Source: Myxococcales bacterium (lineage in GTDB: Bacteria; Myxococcota_A; Polyangia; Palsa-1104; JAEUJZ01). Taken from it: a stretch of 64,000 bases of DNA. Each line of letters opens with the position of its first letter. The first letter of the stretch is position 1. The notes below the pieces were generated by a model. The model ran no database searches, had not been told where the DNA came from, and was given only the letters and a program-made list of their open reading frames with translations. Location of the stretch: the NCBI GenBank assembly GCA_016794465.1, contig JAEUKA010000068.1:62001-126000 (forward strand). The letters are read 5' to 3'. The translations under genes were made by a program, and so were the position numbers. Shown one piece after another: positions 46,218-55,292 of this stretch.

Positions 46218-49200
46218 TGCCTGACAGGGGTGGTGACCCCGGCGTAGATCGACATCACTTTGGACTTGCCGCCGCCCAAGCTGATCAGGTGTTCGCCGGG
46301 AGGTAGGAAATACTCCTCCGTCAGCTTACATTTGCCTTCCCGGAGGGTGAAGATCTGCACGCGACCCATGCGCGGCGCGAGCTTGGCCACCGCAGCGCGT
46401 ACGGCGGCGGTGGTATCTGGGCGCTGGTGGGCGGCGGGCAGCGACAGGTACTTGCCGTATTCGTTCATCGCCTCGCGCCACTGGCCTTTGGCGTCGTAGA
46501 GCTTGGCCTGCAAAAAGACCAGCTCCGACAGAAGCTGCGGCCGGGCTCCCAGGCGCAGACCGACGCGCCGGGCTCGCTCAATCAGCGTCTGGGTCCGACC
46601 GAGATCTTTGCTTCGCAGGGCATCGGCGGCGTCATGAACCAGCTGATCGGTCAGCGTGCCCAGCACCTTCACCGTCACCGTCGCACCAGCCGTGACAGTT
46701 ACGTCCTGATTGCCGCCGACAGAGCTGATGCGATGCTTGCCGGCCGCGAGCGGAACCGGCTTGTCCGACACGAGCTGCGGCGGGCCTTTGTCAATCTGCA
46801 GCCGAACACCTTCCTCACCAACGAGCAGCACAAAGCCCGATCCGGCAGCGGCTGGCTCGACCGGCTCTTTTGGGGTCGGCTCTTTTGGGGTCGGCTCTTT
46901 TGGAATCGGCTCTTTTGGAGTCGGCAGAGGCCGATCTTTGGGCTCAACTGGCTGCTCGACGAGTGGCTTGTCAGTCATCACCTGCGGATTCTGCTTGGCC
47001 AGGTCGGTGAGCAGCTGATGGGAGCGCGATCGAACCAGCGGGTCCGAGTCAGTGCGCAGCCCGCGCAGCAGCGGCAAAAATGCGACATCTTTGGTGCGCT
47101 GATACAGGCTGTGGGCAGCCTCGGCTGCTCGACGGCGCACCACGGCGGACGGATCGCGCGCCAGGCTCGGCAAGAGCTTCTTGGCGGCCTTGGGCGGCAG
47201 TTCGGCGATCGTCCCGACCAGCGCATGCCGTTCGTTCACACTGGTCCCGAGCATCACACTCTGCGGCGGCGGCTCGGCATCTTCCCCCAGCTTGGTGAGC
47301 AGTCCGTATGCGGCAATCGCGTCGATGTCCGACGAGCTAGCCACCTCTCGCAGGACCGGAATCGCCAGCTTGTTACCGCTGCTGGCCAGCTTGCGGGCGG
47401 CGGCGAAGCGAACCTTGGCGTCGCTGTCTTCGAGCGCTTTGGTCAGTAGTGGCTCATCGGCTCGACTGGCTTCAATCGCTTGGCGACGGACACTGGCATC
47501 GCTGGACTGCGCGCCACTGCGCATCGCCGTGACTTGGTTGCGATCGCCCATGTTCAACAGAGCCCCGCTCGCCGCCATCCGCTCGCGCTCATCGCCGCTC
47601 TGCAGCAGCTTGCTGACTTTTTCGACGGCAGCTTTCGGAGCCTCGGCATCACCCCGCTCGATCAGTGACGAAGCAACCTTGCCAATGGCCTGCGCCGCCG
47701 CGACCCGAACATCCTTGTCTGCGTCGCTGAGCCCGGTCTGCAGTGCGCCCAAGGCATCCTTGCCACCGCGATCGGCGAGTGCTGCCACTGCCCGCTTGCG
47801 CACCGTCGTTGAGCTGTCGCTCATCGCCTTGCGCAGCGCCTCCATGCTGCCGCCGCTCGACTCACTGCCGAGGAGAAGGACGGCCAGCTCGCGGGTGGAC
47901 TCGCTGCTACTGCCCAGCGCCGCCTTGGCCCAGCCGAGTGACAGCTCCTCGGGCGGAGTCTCTCGGCCAGTGGCCAAGAGCAAGATCGCGCCGGCGGTGG
48001 TGTAGCGCAGTCGCTTGCCGATGTTGCGTTCCCCGAGGACCAGCGCGAGTCGGCTGGCGCTGTCGGACTTGCCACAGTCAGCCAGCCCCTCCACCGCCAC
48101 TTCGCGCGCGTTGTCGTCCTTTTTGTCGTCGGAGCTGCTCTTTTCCAAAAGACCCGCACCGCCGGTGTCCCCAAGCTGCGCCAAAAATCGCACGGCCTTC
48201 AGCTGATCCGGTCCGTCGCTCTGTGCGGTCTTGTCGAGCCAGTCTCGCGCCGCCGGATCGCCGAGCCGCGCCAGCTGAAACGCCAGCCTTGCCTTGTCTG
48301 CCGCTGGAATTTTTCCGTCGAAGAGCTGTCGCAGCTTGGTCACCGCCTGGGTGTCCCCGCCGCGCGCCAGGGCCAGGAGGAGCGGCAGCATCGTCGGCTG
48401 CGGCTCTCCCTCGGTCGCTTTTTGCAGCAGCGTCAGCGCCCCCGGATCACCTTGCTCGGCCAGTCGCAGCGCCGACTCAATCCGGGTCAGCTCATCACTC
48501 TGCGACAGCAGCGAGCGCAGCGTCTCGGGACCGCGCGGGTGGGACAGCTTGGCCAGTGCCGCCGCAATCTCGACGGTGGCTTTGGGATTTTTGCTCTTGT
48601 CGAGCGTCGTCACCAAGTCCGGCTGTAGCTCCACCGCCCCCAGCTCGCCGATGGTCTTGGCAGCCGAGGCTTGCACCGTCGGCTGTCCGTCGCCTAGCAG
48701 CGGCTGCGCCAGGGTCGAAAATCCCGAGTCGCGACTCAGCTCCAGGGCCCGCAGCGCCAGGCTTCGCTCGGTCGGATCGCTGGCCAGAAGGCCGGCCTTG
48801 ACCACGGTAAGTGCTTGTGCGCGAGCCTCGGCCAGTGTGGGCACGTGTACCACCCGCCAGACTGCAAAACTGGTGACCGCCACCACCACCACCAAGCCCG
48901 CGCCAATCACCCCCGTGAGCACCGGGCTGACCCGTCGCCGACTGGCCTTGACAAACGCGCCCAGCTCGCCGGCCACTTCGGACATCAGCGGCCGCTGCGT
49001 CGGCTCGACCGAGAGCATCCGCTGCACCAGCTGCGCCAGCTTCAGCGGAACCTCTTTGTTCAGCTCGTGGAGCGGCATCGCCTGCTTGGCAATCAGCGCC
49101 AGCGAGTTCGTTTCGTAGGGAAGCTTACCGCTCAACAGCTCGTAGAGCACCAGGCCAAAGGAAAAGACATCGGCGCGGCCATCGACATCTTCGGCGCCGC

Positions 49201-49822
49201 CGTGCTGCTCGGGTGCCATGTACAGCGGCGTACCCAGCGACGAGCCCGCGCCAGTACGTCCCGCCCGCTTGCCCCCGTCACGAGCCTGGGCCTCGGGAGC
49301 TGGTCGACGGGCAACCTTGGCGATTCCGAAGTCGAGGATCTTGACGCGATCCTCCGTCGGTCGCACCGGGTCCGGCACCAGCATCAGGTTTTCCGGCTTC
49401 AAGTCTCGGTGGACGACGTTCTTTTCGTGGGCCGCCGCCAGCGCCCGCGCCGCCTGCTCACCGATTCGCGCCGCATCTACGGGCTTTGGACGAACCGCTG
49501 GCTGCACATAGCGGTCGAACAGCGACTGGCCTTCCAAAAACTCCATGACGATGTACAGCGAGCCGTCCGCTTCTTGCCCAAACTCGAAGATCTCGACCAG
49601 CCCTGGGTGACGGATGATGTTCACCGCCCGGGCCTCGTTGAGGAAGCGCTTGGCGTACTCGTCGTTTTTGGCAAACTCGGCGTGCATCACCTTGACGGCG
49701 GCGCGGCGACCGATGGTGTGATGCTCAGCCTCGTAGACGACGCCCATTCCGCCTTCGCCGACCTTGCGCAAGAGCCGGAAGTTGCCAAACACGCTGCCAA
49801 TCCGAGGATCGTCGCTAGCCAT
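46208..49822 (-). CDS. Receptor-type Ser/Thr protein kinase with extracytoplasmic HEAT-repeat domain
   Basis: A 1204-residue kinase. Residues 10-290 are a complete Hanks-type domain: GEGGMGVVY (22-30), Lys44, HRDLKPEN with Asp140, and DFG with Asp164. One membrane segment (about 301-323) follows. Residues about 335-940 are a long series of HEAT repeats (for example DADKDVRVAAAQAIGKVAS), predicted outside the inner membrane. Then PTPKEP repeats, a PEGA-like segment and a TPR-like end. Such a large outer HEAT domain on a kinase is uncommon. It is coupled to the PEGA/TPR gene. Ligand and substrates are unknown. Confidence 0.88.
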   Translation of the reverse strand: MASDDPRIGSVFGNFRLLRKVGEGGMGVVYEAEHHTIGRRAAVKVMHAEFAKNDEYAKRFLNEARAVNIIRHPGLVEIFEFGQEADGSLYIVMEFLEGQSLFDRYVQPAVRPKPVDAARIGEQAARALAAAHEKNVVHRDLKPENLMLVPDPVRPTEDRVKILDFGIAKVARRPAPEAQARDGGKRAGRTGAGSSLGTPLYMAPEQHGGAEDVDGRADVFSFGLVLYELLSGKLPYETNSLALIAKQAMPLHELNKEVPLKLAQLVQRMLSVEPTQRPLMSEVAGELGAFVKASRRRVSPVLTGVIGAGLVVVVAVTSFAVWRVVHVPTLAEARAQALTVVKAGLLASDPTERSLALRALELSRDSGFSTLAQPLLGDGQPTVQASAAKTIGELGAVELQPDLVTTLDKSKNPKATVEIAAALAKLSHPRGPETLRSLLSQSDELTRIESALRLAEQGDPGALTLLQKATEGEPQPTMLPLLLALARGGDTQAVTKLRQLFDGKIPAADKARLAFQLARLGDPAARDWLDKTAQSDGPDQLKAVRFLAQLGDTGGAGLLEKSSSDDKKDDNAREVAVEGLADCGKSDSASRLALVLGERNIGKRLRYTTAGAILLLATGRETPPEELSLGWAKAALGSSSESTRELAVLLLGSESSGGSMEALRKAMSDSSTTVRKRAVAALADRGGKDALGALQTGLSDADKDVRVAAAQAIGKVASSLIERGDAEAPKAAVEKVSKLLQSGDERERMAASGALLNMGDRNQVTAMRSGAQSSDASVRRQAIEASRADEPLLTKALEDSDAKVRFAAARKLASSGNKLAIPVLREVASSSDIDAIAAYGLLTKLGEDAEPPPQSVMLGTSVNERHALVGTIAELPPKAAKKLLPSLARDPSAVVRRRAAEAAHSLYQRTKDVAFLPLLRGLRTDSDPLVRSRSHQLLTDLAKQNPQVMTDKPLVEQPVEPKDRPLPTPKEPIPKEPTPKEPTPKEPVEPAAAGSGFVLLVGEEGVRLQIDKGPPQLVSDKPVPLAAGKHRISSVGGNQDVTVTAGATVTVKVLGTLTDQLVHDAADALRSKDLGRTQTLIERARRVGLRLGARPQLLSELVFLQAKLYDAKGQWREAMNEYGKYLSLPAAHQRPDTTAAVRAAVAKLAPRMGRVQIFTLREGKCKLTEEYFLPPGEHLISLGGGKSKVMSIYAGVTTPVRQCP

Positions 49823-49884
49823 GCCGTTAGAGGCGCCGTCTGATAAAAAACGCCTAACTTAGCTTAGTCTATCTTCTTCTCAAT
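49823..49884. promoter_or_regulatory. AT-rich divergent promoter region between kinase and phosphodiesterase genes
   Basis: These 62 bases separate divergent start codons and are distinctly AT-rich. They contain CTAACTTAGCTTAG and a loose inverted pair AGGCG/CGCCT around a run of A. Promoters in both directions must lie here or overlap the genes, but I cannot name the hexamers with confidence. Confidence 0.35.
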
Positions 49885-50730
49885 ATGCAGCCTCTGTCTT
49901 TCCTGTCGCGAGTCTTTGCTGAAGAGCGTCCAAGTGCGGCTCATTCTTCGAGTGGGCCACCGTCTCGGCCACTCGTCATTGGCCATCGCGGTGCGTCGCA
50001 CGACCATCCAGAGAACACCATCGTCGCGTTTCGGGCCGCCATGCAGCAAGGCGCCGACGGAGTCGAGCTGGATGTGATGCGCTGTGGTTCGGGCGAAGTG
50101 GTGGTGGTTCACGATGACACCCTCGAGCGGCTGGCCCCTGGACAGGCCGGCGCCGGGCAGCTGGTGCGCGAGACACCGCTCGGGGAGCTGCGGCGCTTTG
50201 ACCTCGGTGGTGGCGAGCGGATTCCGACGCTGGATGCGGTGTTTCGCGCGCTCGGGCCGCAGGCGCTGGTCAACGTCGAGCTGAAGTCGGCATCGCTGCA
50301 GCGGACAACCGACTATCTGCGGCTGCCTCTCGACGATGGCCTGGCGACGGCGGTGGTGAAGGTGCTCGAGCGGGCAGGGCGGCTCAATGCCAGTGGTCTG
50401 ACGCTGGTGTCGTCGTTCGATCCGTTTCAGCTGCTGCGCTTTCAGTCGGCCAGTCGGGGGATCGTGCCGCTCGGATATCTGTTCGAGGCGGGCCAGTCGG
50501 TGCGGACGCGAGAGCTGTATCGGCTGCCACTGTGGTCACTCGCGGCGGTGCATCCCGAGGCGAAGCTCGTCGACGGCCCGGCGCTGCGGACGTGGCGGCA
50601 GCGGGGTCTGCGGGTCAATGCCTGGACCGTCGACAATCCGAGTGAGATCGCGGCGCTGGCAGCACTGGGCGTCGAGGCGATCATCACCAACCGTCCCGGC
50701 GCGGTGCGTCGGCAGCTCACCACTCGGTGA
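49885..50730 (+). CDS. Glycerophosphodiester phosphodiesterase
   Basis: A 281-residue GDPD enzyme that hydrolyses glycerophosphodiesters to glycerol-3-phosphate and an alcohol. The TIM-barrel motifs are LVIGHRGASHDHPENTIVAF, GADGVELDVMRCGSGEVVVV, HDDTLERL and ALVNVELK. The late RVNAWTVDNPSEI is also typical. No signal peptide is obvious, so a cytoplasmic UgpQ-like role in lipid turnover is likely. The first 30 residues are nonconserved. The ATG has no clear Shine-Dalgarno. selA follows after 33 bases. Confidence 0.9.
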   Translation: MQPLSFLSRVFAEERPSAAHSSSGPPSRPLVIGHRGASHDHPENTIVAFRAAMQQGADGVELDVMRCGSGEVVVVHDDTLERLAPGQAGAGQLVRETPLGELRRFDLGGGERIPTLDAVFRALGPQALVNVELKSASLQRTTDYLRLPLDDGLATAVVKVLERAGRLNASGLTLVSSFDPFQLLRFQSASRGIVPLGYLFEAGQSVRTRELYRLPLWSLAAVHPEAKLVDGPALRTWRQRGLRVNAWTVDNPSEIAALAALGVEAIITNRPGAVRRQLTTR

Positions 50731-50763
50731 CCGGCAAGCAAGTCCGATGCGGAGAGCGAGATC

Positions 50764-52224
50764 ATGACGGACGAGCGCAAGACGCAGCTTTCGCGACTGC
50801 CACAAGTGACGACGGTGCTCGGGCAGCCTGAAGTGCAGGCGCTGACGGCCGAGCTGCCGCGCTGGGCGGTGGTGCAGGCAGTGCGCGACGAGCTGGCGGA
50901 CCAGCGACGGCAGCTGCAAGCATCCCCGACGGAGCCAACCGAAGCCAAGTGGCTGCCCGCGCCGGCCACCATCGAGCAGCGAGCCCGAGAGCTTGTGCGA
51001 TCGCCGCTGCGACGGGTGATCAATGCGACTGGGGTGGTCCTGCATACCAACCTCGGGCGGGCGCCGCTGGCGAAGCAGGCGCTGCGTCGGGTCGAAGAGC
51101 TGGGCGGCGGCTACTGCAACCTCGAGTATCAGCTCGACAGCGGCACGCGTGGCAGTCGGCAGCAGCCGCTGGGACAGATTCTGCGCGGTCTGACGGGGGC
51201 GCCGGCGCATCTTATCGTCAACAACAACGCGGCGGCGGTGCTGCTGACGCTGGCCGGGCTGTGTGCGGGGCGGCAGGTGCTGGTGTCGCGAGGCGAGCTG
51301 GTCGAGATCGGCGGCTCGTTTCGGATTCCGGATGTGATGCGGGCGTCGGGTGCGCTGCTGTGCGAGGTCGGCACCACCAATCGCACCCACCTGCGCGACT
51401 ATTTGTCGGCGGTCAGCGAGTCCACGGCGGCGTTTTTGAAGGTCCACCGCAGCAACTTTGCGCAGGTCGGCTTCGTCGCGGAAGTGTCGCCGGCTGAGCT
51501 GGCCAAGAGCGCCCACGAGCGCGGCCTGCTCTGTCTGTACGATCTGGGTGCGGGTGAGCTACAGACGAGTCGCCGTCGGCCCGAGCGAGAGCCAGCGCAT
51601 GATGTCGAGCAGCTCGACGAAGAAGGGCTGGGCTTTGCGAGTCCACGAGAACCGACAGTGGCCGAGCTGATCGGCCAAGGCTGCGATGTGGTGATGTTCT
51701 CGGGGGACAAGCTGCTCGGGGGACCGCAGGCGGGCATTGTCTGTGGCACCAAGGAAGCGATTGGACCCCTGGCGAGACATCCGCTGCTGCGGGCGCTACG
51801 GCCGGACAAGCTGACGCTGGCGGCGCTGCTGGGGACGCTCGAGCTGTATCGAGATGGGCAACCGGAGCAAGTGCCGGCGTGGCAGATGCTTCACGAAAGC
51901 GAGTCAGCGCTGCGGGCGCGGGCGGAGCGACTGCAAGCGGAAGCGGCGCAGCAGGGGCTGGTGACGGAGCTGGTCCGGGTTCGCTCGGCGGTGGGGGGCG
52001 GGGCGAGGCCGCTGCACAAGCCGTGGAGCTGGGCAGTGACGCCGCCGCTTCCGAGCGATCGAGTGCTGACGGTCCAGGCGGCGCTGCGGTGTCAGGATCT
52101 GCCGGTGGTGGCACGCATCTTTGCGGGGCGACTGCTCTGTGATGTGCGAACGATTGCGGCGAGCGAAGTCACGATTGTGGCGGAAGCCTTGGCCAGGGCG
52201 GTGGTGGCCACCCCAGTCGATTAG
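50764..52224 (+). CDS. selA: L-seryl-tRNA(Sec) selenium transferase
   Basis: SelA converts seryl-tRNA(Sec) to selenocysteinyl-tRNA(Sec). The 486-residue PLP enzyme starts with the usual N-terminal helical domain (LSRLPQVTTVLGQPEVQAL), then INATGVVLHTNLGRAPL, NNNAAAVLLTLAGL, RGELVEIGGSFRIPDVM and VMFSGDKLLGGPQAG with the Schiff-base lysine. The gene implies that the organism makes selenoproteins. selB, selD and selC are not in the window, and I found no UGA-containing selenoprotein candidate here. Confidence 0.95.
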   Translation: MTDERKTQLSRLPQVTTVLGQPEVQALTAELPRWAVVQAVRDELADQRRQLQASPTEPTEAKWLPAPATIEQRARELVRSPLRRVINATGVVLHTNLGRAPLAKQALRRVEELGGGYCNLEYQLDSGTRGSRQQPLGQILRGLTGAPAHLIVNNNAAAVLLTLAGLCAGRQVLVSRGELVEIGGSFRIPDVMRASGALLCEVGTTNRTHLRDYLSAVSESTAAFLKVHRSNFAQVGFVAEVSPAELAKSAHERGLLCLYDLGAGELQTSRRRPEREPAHDVEQLDEEGLGFASPREPTVAELIGQGCDVVMFSGDKLLGGPQAGIVCGTKEAIGPLARHPLLRALRPDKLTLAALLGTLELYRDGQPEQVPAWQMLHESESALRARAERLQAEAAQQGLVTELVRVRSAVGGGARPLHKPWSWAVTPPLPSDRVLTVQAALRCQDLPVVARIFAGRLLCDVRTIAASEVTIVAEALARAVVATPVD

Positions 52225-52243
52225 CCACGTCGCCAGCGCTCGG

Positions 52244-52684
52244 CTAGTACGTTCCGGCGAGCAGCTGAACCAAGCGAGCGGTATCCCACAGCGCGCGGCC
52301 GGCCCGCCTGGGGTTGATAAAGATCAGCGACAGTCCATACACCCGCAGGGGATGTAGCAGGAGCGACCACATTAGCTCCAGGCCAGCTGGCGACACAAAC
52401 AGCGGCACCCCCAGCACAGCGGGCACGGTCTGCAGGCGCGGCAAAAGCTCACTCTCGGCGCAGAAGGTCAGATCGGGCTCGATAAGTCCGCTCAGGATCA
52501 GGCAACCATCGTCGCCAAACACCAGCGTGATCTCTTCCTGCGAGTCGCTGGCAATGAGTCCGAGCCGACTGCGCAGGCCCGGCAGCTTGTCGCCGTGTCG
52601 CTGCGCCGTATCGGACAGCACTCCTTGTACGAGCAGCGCAAATGGACCCGCTTGGAAGCCATCGGAAAGCGTGACGGATTGCAT
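52244..52684 (-). CDS. Hypothetical protein, 146 residues
   Basis: A compact protein with no signal peptide or membrane segment. It alternates strands and helices (ALLVQGVLSDTAQRHG; ITLVFGDDGCLILSGLI; LRVYGLSLIFINP) and ends in a helix (ALWDTARLVQLLAGTY). No family recognised. The ATG at 52684 lies 24 bases from the divergent esterase start, so the two share a control region. An upstream ATG at 52714 would overlap that gene and is less likely. Confidence 0.55.
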   Translation of the reverse strand: MQSVTLSDGFQAGPFALLVQGVLSDTAQRHGDKLPGLRSRLGLIASDSQEEITLVFGDDGCLILSGLIEPDLTFCAESELLPRLQTVPAVLGVPLFVSPAGLELMWSLLLHPLRVYGLSLIFINPRRAGRALWDTARLVQLLAGTY

Positions 52685-52708
52685 TTTACTCAGGCTACAC
52701 TCCGCGCC

Positions 52709-55201
52709 ATGCAAACACCAAGCGCTGGGCGAAGGCTCATTTCTCGTCGGACACTTCGGCTTGCGAAGTGGACCCTCCTCGGTAGCGGACTGGTCGCGTC
52801 GGGCTGTGTGGATACGATGCCTGGCGACTCACTTCCCGTCGAGCCGCTGCTGCCGGTGTGTAGCGCTGCGCTGCCCGAGCCCAAGCTGACCAGCGTTGGC
52901 AGTACCGAGGTTCCCGGCGCCGCCGCCTGCCTGAGTGTTCATCCAAGCGAAGCTGCCACGACGCCGATGCCGCTCATCGGGGTGCGCAAGGGAACGGATC
53001 TGGCGCTCGATGGCTACAAGGTGCTGGGTCCGGCGGTGACGCTGCAGCTGGGACAGCCGCTCGGTCAGCGAGGCGTCGATGTGCTGCTGCCGTTTGGCTT
53101 TGCGCAGCTTCCCAAAGAGGGGCAGTCGCAGCGACAGCGGCTGGTGGTGCTGTCGCGTTTCGGGCAGGGGAAGGCCCATGTCACGCCGGTGGAGAACCTC
53201 ACCGTCTCGACGGCGCTAGGCGGGCAGCTGCGCTTTCACCTGCCGGGACACGACATCACGCCGCTGGGGCCGAGCAAGACGCTGGCGGATGTGGCGACGT
53301 TCCAGGTGGCGATGCCGAGCGACCTCGGAGCGACGGTGAAGCGCAAGTTTACCTACCGGGCCGTGGCGGGTGTGTCGATGGGCGGGATTGGCGCTTCGAT
53401 GTACTTTTTCCGTCATCCCGAAAAGTTCGATGCCGTCGGTGTGCTCGGTGCCGATCCGGGGCCCGACCTGACGTACAGCATGGGCTTTACGCGTGATCAC
53501 TTTTTTGGCGGATTTTGCACCGCTGCCGACGAGAAAGCCGGGCGAGGCAAGATCGGTCAGACCTGTCCACTTTTGCGGCCTCCGCTGCAAGGGCAGAACG
53601 AAAACGTCGGCTCGTTCGAGGCAATGCCGGTGCAGACCGGCGAGGGCATTGGCCTGACGCTGCGACGCAAGCTGTACCTGCGCGCCAACCGGGACCTGGT
53701 GCGGGCGATTGGCAACTGGGCGATGTACAACCCGCTGGAGCCGTTTCTGCCGCCAGGAATCCCGCCATCGACGCTGGCGCAGACGCCCACCGAGGCTTGC
53801 AAGACGCCGGTGGTGCTCAAAGGCAAGCAGAGCAACCCGACTGGCAAGGCGTTTTACGACGGGCGCTACAACCCCGAAGGCAAGTGGGATGTCATCACCT
53901 TTTGCGACGGTGGTGAGGCCGACGGCAAGCAAGGCGTATTCGACGCGAGCAAGCCGCAGACCGATCCGGTGCAGATTGCGCTGGCGGTGGATCTCAATGG
54001 CAACGGCAAGCGCGATGCGGGCGAGCCGGTGGTGATTCAGGCGAGTGAGCCGTTTCAAGACGTGGGGCTCGATGGACTGCCCGACGACAAAGAGCCCGGC
54101 TACGACAAAGTGCGAAACCCCGATCCGTCCGGCGACAACTATCACTATCTGAAGAATCCGGGCGGCAGCGAGGGCAACTATCGCTTCGACCTGGGCGAGC
54201 CGTATGACGACAGCGGACTCGACGGCGTCAAGGGCCAGGGCTGCGAGATCGAGGGCGGTCCTGCCGGCTGCTTCGATCACGGCGAAGGCAACGGGCGCTT
54301 CGACTACAACCCCGGGCTCGCCAAGTGGATGGCGCACGACCCGCACTCGCTGATGGAGAAGCTGTCGCTCGCCGACCTTTCGCAAAAAGACATCTACTAC
54401 GACGCCGGCATCCGTGACTTTTTTAACGCGCACGTCTCGACCGGCTACCTGTTTGGGGTCTTGGCGTCACGCGGGCTGTCGGTGCAGCTGTTTGGTGGCT
54501 TCCCGGCGCTCGCGGGGCAGGCTCCGACCGAGGAGTCGAGCTTTACCGCCAGCGAAGTGGACATGTCGCGACTTGGGCGACGGCTGTTTGTGCGCTACGG
54601 CAATCCCGAGCTGTCGGAGGAAAAAGCCGCCGAAACCGGCGACGGGCGTCATGCTGGCGCGGTGTCGCAGGTGGTGCGGCGCGCGATTGTGCTGTTCAAG
54701 TTTTTGCTGACGCGGTGGCCGGATGCCGACCAATCGATCCAGCCCGCTGATGATCCGCGCCTGGTGCCAAAGGGTCTGACCCTGAAGCTCAAGAACGGGC
54801 GCCAGACGCCGTACAGCATGATCCTGCCGCCGGGCTACTTTGAGCCGCAGAACCAAGGGCTGCGCTATCCGGTGATTTACTTTGGGCATGGCTATGGCAT
54901 GGACCCGACCGATCTTGGCAAGAGCATCGGCAGCCTGATCCACAGCTTCATGTCCGATCCCGATGAAAAGCAGCGCTTGCCCAAGGCGATCATGGTCTTT
55001 ATCGACGGAGTGTGTCGGCCCGGCGGGGAAGTGCCGACGCAGCCGCTGCCCGGGGAGGGCGATCTGTGCGAAGAGGGCACGTTCTATACCGATCACCCGC
55101 AGGGCTCGTACCTGGGCGAGTCGATGCTCTCGGAGCTGGATGAGTATCTGCAAAAGAACTACCGGGTTCGCGAGCCGTCCGAGCAGACCATTCCGCTGTA
55201 A
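52709..55201 (+). CDS. Secreted lipoprotein esterase with apparently circularly permuted fold and Ca-binding-like insert
   Basis: An 830-residue lipoprotein (lipobox LVASGC near residue 33). It carries the pieces of a putative-esterase (esterase D-like) domain in an unusual order. The nucleophile elbow AVAGVSMGGIGAS (Ser223) and HPEKFDAVGVLGA come first. DIYYDAGIRDFFNAH with the probable acid Asp570 follows. The strands that normally precede the elbow come last: YPVIYFGHGYG (near 720), AIMVFIDG, and SELDEYLQKNYRV at the end. Between them lie Asp/Asn-rich EF-hand-like segments (DLNGNGKRDAGE, DDSGLDGVKG). The frame is single and intact. Substrate unknown. Confidence 0.7.
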   Translation: MQTPSAGRRLISRRTLRLAKWTLLGSGLVASGCVDTMPGDSLPVEPLLPVCSAALPEPKLTSVGSTEVPGAAACLSVHPSEAATTPMPLIGVRKGTDLALDGYKVLGPAVTLQLGQPLGQRGVDVLLPFGFAQLPKEGQSQRQRLVVLSRFGQGKAHVTPVENLTVSTALGGQLRFHLPGHDITPLGPSKTLADVATFQVAMPSDLGATVKRKFTYRAVAGVSMGGIGASMYFFRHPEKFDAVGVLGADPGPDLTYSMGFTRDHFFGGFCTAADEKAGRGKIGQTCPLLRPPLQGQNENVGSFEAMPVQTGEGIGLTLRRKLYLRANRDLVRAIGNWAMYNPLEPFLPPGIPPSTLAQTPTEACKTPVVLKGKQSNPTGKAFYDGRYNPEGKWDVITFCDGGEADGKQGVFDASKPQTDPVQIALAVDLNGNGKRDAGEPVVIQASEPFQDVGLDGLPDDKEPGYDKVRNPDPSGDNYHYLKNPGGSEGNYRFDLGEPYDDSGLDGVKGQGCEIEGGPAGCFDHGEGNGRFDYNPGLAKWMAHDPHSLMEKLSLADLSQKDIYYDAGIRDFFNAHVSTGYLFGVLASRGLSVQLFGGFPALAGQAPTEESSFTASEVDMSRLGRRLFVRYGNPELSEEKAAETGDGRHAGAVSQVVRRAIVLFKFLLTRWPDADQSIQPADDPRLVPKGLTLKLKNGRQTPYSMILPPGYFEPQNQGLRYPVIYFGHGYGMDPTDLGKSIGSLIHSFMSDPDEKQRLPKAIMVFIDGVCRPGGEVPTQPLPGEGDLCEEGTFYTDHPQGSYLGESMLSELDEYLQKNYRVREPSEQTIPL

Positions 55202-55292
55202 CCGGCGGAGCTAGCAATAAGAGACAGATGGGATGCCTCTTATTCCAAGCGGCATCTTTGGGCGCCACGGCACCACTTACGGAGGTTCGGTA

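Noticed and set aside
52709..55201. Two fused or frameshifted genes instead of one esterase gene
   Set aside because: The frame is continuous over 830 codons with one lipoprotein signal and no internal ribosome-binding site and start combination that gives a separate exported protein.
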